Shown here piece after piece: positions 62,667 to 64,000 of a DNA stretch of 64,000 nucleotides. This stretch comes from Mesonia algae (GTDB lineage: Bacteria; Bacteroidota; Bacteroidia; Flavobacteriales; Flavobacteriaceae). Made by a program: the position numbers and the translations under genes. The notes below the pieces were generated by a model, which was not told where the DNA came from, did not search any database, and saw only the letters and a program-made list of their open reading frames with translations. The first letter of the stretch is position 1; each line of letters starts with the position of its first letter. The stretch is from NCBI RefSeq assembly GCF_003253545.1, contig NZ_QKYV01000003.1, forward strand, positions 264,375-328,374, in the 5' to 3' direction.

Positions 62667-62720
62667 TTTTATTTACTGAATTTTACAGAAGCTATATGAA
62701 TTACTGAAAATGTTATGCCC

Positions 62721-63743
62721 TTAGAACAACCCGCCTTGTGTATCGTGCCTGGTTTTCCCTAGATGTTTATAAGCCGCAGGAGTTACCTCTCTTCCTCTTG
62801 GAGTACGTACAATGAAACCTTGTTGAATTAAAAAAGGTTCGTACACCTCTTCGATAGTTTCAGAGCTTTCACTAACTGCTGTTGAAAGGGTCGTAATTCC
62901 TACTGGTCCACCTTTAAATTTATCTATAATCGTAGATAGAATCTTGTTATCCATATCATCTAAACCATGGGCGTCTACGTTAAGCGCATTCAATCCATAT
63001 TTAGATATTTCGATATCTATTTTTCCATTTCCTTTTATCTGAGCAAAATCTCTAATTCTTCTTAAAAGAGCATTAGCAATTCTTGGAGTTCCCCTACTTC
63101 TACCTGCGATTTCTATTGCAGCATCTATACTTATAGGCACATTTAAAATTTCGGCGCTTCTTTGTACTATATTAGAAAGTAGCTCTGTCGAATAGTATTC
63201 TAATCTACTAGATATTCCGAATCTGGCACGCATAGGCGCTGTTAAAAGACCCGATCTGGTTGTAGCTCCAACTAAGGTAAACGGATTTAAATTAATTTGT
63301 ACTGAACGTGCATTTGGTCCAGACTCAATCATAATATCAATTCTAAAATCCTCCATAGCAGAATAGAGATACTCTTCTACAATAGGACTTAATCTGTGTA
63401 TCTCGTCTATAAACAAGACGTCTCTTTCTTCTAGATTGGTTAATAGACCAGCAAGATCACCAGGCTTATCTAAAACGGGCCCAGATGTAATTTTGATACC
63501 TACGTTAAGTTCATTCGCTAATATGTGTGCTAAAGTAGTTTTCCCTAAGCCCGGAGGACCGTGAAATAAGGTATGATCTAATGCTTCTCCCCTTAAATTA
63601 GCCGCCTGCACAAAGACTTGAAGGTTCTCAAGCACCTTTTGCTGACCTGCAAAATCATCAAAAGAAAGAGGTCTTAAAGCTCTTTCTATGTCAAACTCTT
63701 CTGGAGTAAAATTTTCTCCGCTAGCATCTAGATTTTCATTCAT
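62721..63743 (-). CDS. ruvB: Holliday junction branch migration helicase RuvB
   Basis: Hexameric AAA+ motor of the RuvAB complex. The 340-residue protein starts [20 protein letters not shown], has Walker [10 protein letters not shown] at 62-70, Walker [10 protein letters not shown], sensor [10 protein letters not shown] and a winged-helix C terminus with [12 protein letters not shown]. All normal. Its ATG is only 4 bases after a TATATTTG element, which would mean a leaderless or nearly leaderless mRNA if that element is used. Confidence 0.96.
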   Translation of the reverse strand: MNENLDASGENFTPEEFDIERALRPLSFDDFAGQQKVLENLQVFVQAANLRGEALDHTLFHGPPGLGKTTLAHILANELNVGIKITSGPVLDKPGDLAGLLTNLEERDVLFIDEIHRLSPIVEEYLYSAMEDFRIDIMIESGPNARSVQINLNPFTLVGATTRSGLLTAPMRARFGISSRLEYYSTELLSNIVQRSAEILNVPISIDAAIEIAGRSRGTPRIANALLRRIRDFAQIKGNGKIDIEISKYGLNALNVDAHGLDDMDNKILSTIIDKFKGGPVGITTLSTAVSESSETIEEVYEPFLIQQGFIVRTPRGREVTPAAYKHLGKTRHDTQGGLF

Positions 63744-63747
63744 AAAA

Positions 63748-63755
63748 CAAATATA
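63748..63755 (-). promoter_or_regulatory. candidate -7 element immediately before ruvB
   Basis: TATATTTG on the minus strand, 4 bases before the ruvB ATG. No TTG at 18-20 bases; one at 14. It may be a chance match or drive a leaderless message. Confidence 0.4.
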
Positions 63756-63814
63756 GGAAAGCTATAATTCAATTAGTGTTCTCAAAAACACTTTTCAGAA
63801 ATAATCAACAATTT

Positions 63815-64000
63815 TTAATTTTTCTTGGTAAATAATGCAGGACTGACTCCTTCATAACGTTTAAAAAACCTAGAAAATGCACTTACTGAATTAAAATTAT
63901 ATTCAAAAGCGATTTGTTTAATTGTAGACTCTCTTTTTAACAGGTCTCTTTTTATTTCAGTAATTTGACGCTGAGCAATTAATTGTTTTGCAGTAAAACC
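63815..64000 (-). CDS. AraC-family transcriptional regulator, 3' end only
   Basis: The last 61 codons of a gene that begins beyond the window. The peptide GFTAKQLIAQRQITEIKRDL continues through STIKQIAFEYNFNSVSAFSR and FFKRYEGVSPALF to a TAA at 63815. This is the second half of an AraC-type DNA-binding domain, with the usual GVSP motif. The ligand-binding part is outside the window, so its target is unknown. Confidence 0.85.
   Translation of the reverse strand, partial: GFTAKQLIAQRQITEIKRDLLKRESTIKQIAFEYNFNSVSAFSRFFKRYEGVSPALFTKKN

Overview
The window is a chromosomal segment of an AT-rich member of the Bacteroidota, almost certainly a marine-type Flavobacteriaceae. The grounds are a full-length sprA, remB and a porP/sprF-like gene (gliding motility and type IX secretion), promoters of the Bacteroidota form TTG-N18-20-TAnnTTTG, the near absence of Shine-Dalgarno sequences, and the gene order itself (CBS protein-nadK-DUF6089-uppS-bamA-ompH-ompH-murI; tig-clpP-clpX; ruvA-sprA-gcvH-vanZ-tonB-remB). 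I see no rRNA, tRNA, CRISPR array, transposon, prophage or plasmid feature. No gene-free stretch exceeds 300 bases; the longest are about 278 bases (topA/miaB) and 218 bases (porP/nfu). It is ordinary core genome with a few less explained parts.

Layout. 1-1402: 5' part of topA (minus). 1.7-6.1 kb: a plus-strand run of miaB, a sigma-54-type AAA+ regulator, lptE-like lipoprotein, a TPR-like protein and secG, closed by a terminator. 6.1-8.3 kb: groES-groEL. 8.3-11.7 kb: tig, clpP, clpX on the minus strand, convergent with groEL, so secretion, folding and proteolysis genes sit side by side. 11.8-15.0 kb: a small holin-like membrane protein and a FadL-type channel with a GDSL lipoprotein. 15.1-16.6 kb: pdxJ and an alpha/beta hydrolase. 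16.7-24.6 kb: the envelope-building cluster from the CBS protein to murI. 24.6-33.9 kb: PorP/SprF-like protein, Nfu with a doubled N-terminal domain, a PiT phosphate transporter fused to a PhoU-like tail, a DUF255 thioredoxin-fold protein, an MscS channel and two tandem secreted paralogues of unknown function.

33.9-41.6 kb is a minus-strand tripartite export operon (ATPase, two MacB-type permeases, adaptor, TolC, second adaptor) ending in tsaB. 41.7-46.7 kb holds respiratory assembly genes (ctaB, two subunit III-like proteins, a subunit IV-like protein, a thioredoxin-like protein, SCO, DUF420, a 73-residue CxxC membrane protein). 46.8-59.3 kb is the motility/secretion locus: remB, two TonB-like proteins, a VanZ-family protein, gcvH, sprA and ruvA. 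59.4-64.0 kb: maeB, queG, ruvB and the 3' end of an AraC-type regulator.

The observations most worth following are a GC-rich 13-mer, CGCTTWCGCGGAA, scattered far more often than chance would allow; a TonB C-terminal-like domain with a paired-cysteine motif present in two TonB proteins and also at the N terminus of RemB; the tandem secreted paralogues; a perfect 24-bp palindrome ahead of the export operon; and a terminator-like hairpin inside the coding sequence of the convergent tsaB. Several start codons are moved here from the longest possible reading on the evidence of signal peptides, terminators or promoter elements; the clearest case is ctaB, whose longest reading would start on the -7 element of its own promoter.
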